Positions 6,901 to 8,113 of a DNA stretch of 8,113 nucleotides are shown here, in pieces. A program made the position numbers and the translations under genes. The notes under the pieces are model-generated. The model was given only the letters and a program-made list of their open reading frames with translations. It searched no databases and was not told the DNA's origin. Numbering within the stretch: position 1 is the first letter of the stretch; each line of letters opens with the position of its first letter. The stretch covers positions 1-8,113 of the forward strand of contig SVJI01000060.1 of the NCBI GenBank assembly GCA_015069065.1, read 5' to 3'. The DNA is from Oscillospiraceae bacterium. GTDB taxonomy: Bacteria; Bacillota; Clostridia; UMGS1883.

Positions 6901-7593
6901 AACCTCTCTGCCTCAAATGTAGCAGAATCTGTATCAACCTTTGCACAAAAGGTTAATGAGTCTCAGATTGTGTTTATTCCCGGCGGTTTCTCCGGTGGTG
7001 ACGAGCCTGACGGCAGCGGTAAGCTGATTACAGCATTCTTCAGAAATAAGGAAATCAGCGAGGCTGTAATGAATCTTCTTCATAAGCGTGACGGTCTTAT
7101 GGCAGGTATTTGTAACGGATTTCAGGCTCTTATCAAGCTGGGACTTGTGCCTTATGGTGAAATTCTTGAGGCAACAGAGGATAGTCCGACACTTACATTC
7201 AATACTATTTCCCGCCACCAGTCAAAAATTGTAAACACCAGAATTGCTTCAAATAAGTCTCCGTGGCTTATGGAAACAAACGTAGGTGATGTTTATTCCG
7301 TACCGATTTCACATGGTGAGGGACGTTTCCTTGCAAGCGAGGAGCTTATTAAAAAGCTTGCAGATAATGGTCAGGTAATTACACAGTATGTTGACCTTGA
7401 TAATAATCCCACCTATGATATTCAGTATAACCCCAACGGTTCAATTTGTGCAGTAGAGGGTATAATATCACCTGACGGAAGAGTTTTGGGTAAGATGGGA
7501 CATTCCGAGCGTATCGGTGCAAATCTTTATAAGAATGTACAGGGTAATTACGATATGGGTATGTTCCTGTCTGCTGTTAAATATTTTAGCTGA
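3907..7593 (+). CDS. purL: Phosphoribosylformylglycinamidine synthase, single-chain form (PurS-like, synthetase and glutaminase domains fused)
   Basis: It converts FGAR, glutamine and ATP to FGAM, the substrate of PurM. The 1228 residues carry all domains in one chain. A PurS-like N-terminal region (about 1-170) includes LPGQFDARAASAAECIQ. The synthetase core starts with TYWSDHCRHTTF (215-226; catalytic-type H223), then ETHNHPTEIEPFGG (313-326), GGKTGRDGCGGATGSS (438-453) and DFGAGGVS (497-504). A second AIRS-like half carries GGKDSMSG (765-772) and PTYGGVAEAV (848-857). The class I glutaminase domain starts near 965 (PKVLIPVFPGTNCEYD), with GGFSGGDEPDGSGK at 1026-1039 and a triad of C1069 (GICNGFQ), H1199 and E1201 (GHSER). 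The length and motifs such as GHSER fit the long Firmicutes PurL clade (about 1240 residues), not the separate PurS/PurQ/PurL of Bacillus. It is the last pathway gene in the window. Confidence 0.97.
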   Translation: MVFRIYVEKKNGLDHGASALKKDLRDLLGIKGIEELRMYNRYDVENLSQELFENSVKTVFSEPQTDNTYTQCPTGDVVFAVEYLPGQFDARAASAAECIQIISKGERPDVRTATVYVLNGNISEEEVQSIKKYVINPVEAREASLDTVDTLKADYTIPTEVEILDGFCALSREQLAQFIDERGLAMDIDDILFCQQYFISEKREPTITEIKMIDTYWSDHCRHTTFLTTIDNVKFEDELLQNTYEEYIADRKMLGRTKPVNLMDIATLATRVLKKAGKLQKLDESEEINACTVKIDVIRDGKVEKWLLLFKNETHNHPTEIEPFGGAATCIGGAIRDPLSGRSYVYAAMRVTGAADPTVPVSETMQGKLPQRKIVTTAANGYSSYGNQIGLATGQVDEIYHDGYVAKRMEIGAVIAAAPEENVRRERPEDGDVVILLGGKTGRDGCGGATGSSKSHNLSSLENCGAEVQKGNAPEERKLQRLFRNSEVSRLIKRCNDFGAGGVSVAIGELADGLEINLNAVPKKYEGLDGTELAISESQERMAVVVESKDVEKFCALAEKENLEATVVAVVKEHPYLVMNWNGKNIVNLSREFLNSNGAEKHIDIAPSKIECFEKKVSGSFTENYKNLAQDLNVCSKRGLSERFDSTIGAGSVLMPFGGKYQRTPVQAMVNKISTPDGDTQTCSLMSWGYNPFIMEKSPYHGAYLAVVESVCKLVAHGGSFEEVYLTFQEYFEKPKADAARWGKPMAALLGAYKAQKDFEIASIGGKDSMSGSFEDIDVPPTLVSFAVTTDNVDNIISPEFKKAGSKVYIIKPEYDKNGLPSADSLKAVFDRVTRLMRSGKVLSCYTPTYGGVAEAVLKMAMGNGIGFAYDANLTTQEIFGYNYGAFLIETSEDIENAVFVGTTTDKDEISLAGESVALSALCELYENKLEKIYRCNIETSDKKIEKFSYNGESSFKASVKVAQPKVLIPVFPGTNCEYDSAKAFEKAGAKAEIFVINNLSASNVAESVSTFAQKVNESQIVFIPGGFSGGDEPDGSGKLITAFFRNKEISEAVMNLLHKRDGLMAGICNGFQALIKLGLVPYGEILEATEDSPTLTFNTISRHQSKIVNTRIASNKSPWLMETNVGDVYSVPISHGEGRFLASEELIKKLADNGQVITQYVDLDNNPTYDIQYNPNGSICAVEGIISPDGRVLGKMGHSERIGANLYKNVQGNYDMGMFLSAVKYFS

Positions 7594-7607
7594 TATGTAA
7601 ATTTCAG

Positions 7608-7636
7608 TTGATTATTTTGCGCAGGTGTTATATACT
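7608..7636 (+). promoter_or_regulatory. Putative sigma-A promoter of the downstream membrane-protein gene
   Basis: TTGATT at 7608-7613 (4 of 6 consensus -35 bases) and TATACT at 7631-7636 (5 of 6 consensus -10 bases) are separated by exactly 17 bases, within the 66-base gap after purL. This would place a transcript start near 7643, just before the ribosome site at 7647. It suggests that the last gene can be expressed independently of the purine operon, although read-through from purL is also possible. Confidence 0.5.
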
Positions 7637-7646
7637 AATTAGCGTT

Positions 7647-7651
7647 AGGAG
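7647..7651 (+). promoter_or_regulatory. Ribosome binding site of the DUF2318-like gene
   Basis: AGGAG ends 8 bases before the ATG at 7660, a consensus site with ideal spacing. A TTG immediately before the ATG (7657) is in frame but less likely as the start. Confidence 0.75.
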
Positions 7652-7659
7652 CTGATTTG

Positions 7660-8113
7660 ATGGACGCTGTAAGAGACAGAGTAAGAGAAAATACCAGAAG
7701 TAGGAGAAGAAAACTGCTTATGGGTTCTGTTGCATTGATTATTTTGGTCACCATTGCGACATTGCTTGAAAATAATATCAATGACAGACCTACAGAAGTA
7801 ACAATTATGAAAAATGAAATATCTGATGAAAAGGCAGTTTTTATTCCGCTTAAGAAGCTGGATACAAACATAATTGCGGTAAAGGCGTCTGACGGCAGCT
7901 ACAGATTGGCGTTTGATGACTGTATAGGCTGCTATCATCAGTTTGGTAAACATGCGCAGTTTAAAAATAATCCTGCTGAAACAGGGCTTATTTGTGAAAA
8001 TTGTAAAAGTGAGGTTTCTTATGATGAGATGGGTTATCTTACGGAGGAAAGTATGCCGTATCCCATTGCTGAGATAGAGATTACCTCCCTTGATGACCGA
8101 TTTGTTATTTCTG
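7660..8113 (+). CDS. Membrane-anchored DUF2318-like protein with two CxxC motifs, 3' end beyond the window
   Basis: The open frame gives 151 residues and runs off the edge. Residues 1-18 are very basic (RDRVRENTRSRRRK) and are followed by one hydrophobic segment (about 19-36, LLMGSVALIILVTIATLL). This looks like a signal anchor with the rest outside the membrane. The outer part has a block typical of DUF2318 iron-sulfur or metal-binding proteins: SYRLAFDDCIGCY with C88 and C91, then LICENC with C112 and C115. A glycine-then-proline segment (MGYLTEESMPYPI, 124-136) follows where family members usually have a GGCNP-like motif, and no cysteine is present there. The four cysteines could bind a metal or a cluster, but the ligand is unknown. 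DUF2318 genes often lie near metal-transport or ABC permease genes, which cannot be tested here. No evident link to purine synthesis is seen. Family assignment is from motif pattern only. Confidence 0.7.
   Translation, partial: MDAVRDRVRENTRSRRRKLLMGSVALIILVTIATLLENNINDRPTEVTIMKNEISDEKAVFIPLKKLDTNIIAVKASDGSYRLAFDDCIGCYHQFGKHAQFKNNPAETGLICENCKSEVSYDEMGYLTEESMPYPIAEIEITSLDDRFVIS

Noticed and set aside
7586..7611. Inverted repeat TTAGCTGA / TCAGTTGA with a 10-base loop just after the purL stop, followed by TTATTTTG.
   Set aside because: The 8-pair stem is A/T-rich and needs two G-U pairs, and the following tract is not a clean T-run. It is too weak to call as an intrinsic terminator, and its 3' arm overlaps the candidate -35 box.

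Overview
The window is a run of de novo purine biosynthesis genes, all on the + strand, probably from an uncultured or gut-type Clostridia (Firmicutes) bacterium. This assignment is inferred from moderate-to-low GC, strong AGGAG-type ribosome binding sites, the clostridial single-chain form of PurL, and an archaeal-type IMP cyclohydrolase of the kind seen in some Clostridia. No rRNA or other taxonomic marker is present to confirm it.

Layout: the last 22 codons of purM (1-70); purN (64-663); a PurO-like IMP cyclohydrolase (660-1373); a stand-alone AICAR transformylase lacking the usual cyclohydrolase half of PurH (1414-2598); purD (2622-3881); a 1228-residue single-chain FGAM synthase purL (3907-7593); and, after a 66-base gap carrying a plausible promoter, the first 151 codons of a membrane-anchored protein with two CxxC motifs that resembles the DUF2318 family (7660 to the edge). 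No stretch over 300 bases lacks a gene. The first three genes overlap (7 and 4 bases), and the next gaps are 40, 23 and 25 bases, so purM to purL read as one operon whose start and leader lie upstream of the window.

Together the genes cover GAR formation (PurD), GAR formylation (PurN), amidation of FGAR (PurL), AIR ring closure (PurM), and the last two steps, AICAR to FAICAR to IMP. The unusual part is these last two steps. The bifunctional PurH is replaced by two adjacent genes of different descent: a cyclohydrolase of the archaeal PurO fold and a transformylase whose sequence is closely collinear with the C-terminal domain of animal ATIC rather than with ordinary bacterial PurH. PurF, PurE, PurC and PurB are not in the window. 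I see no mobile element, CRISPR array, tRNA, rRNA or riboswitch.
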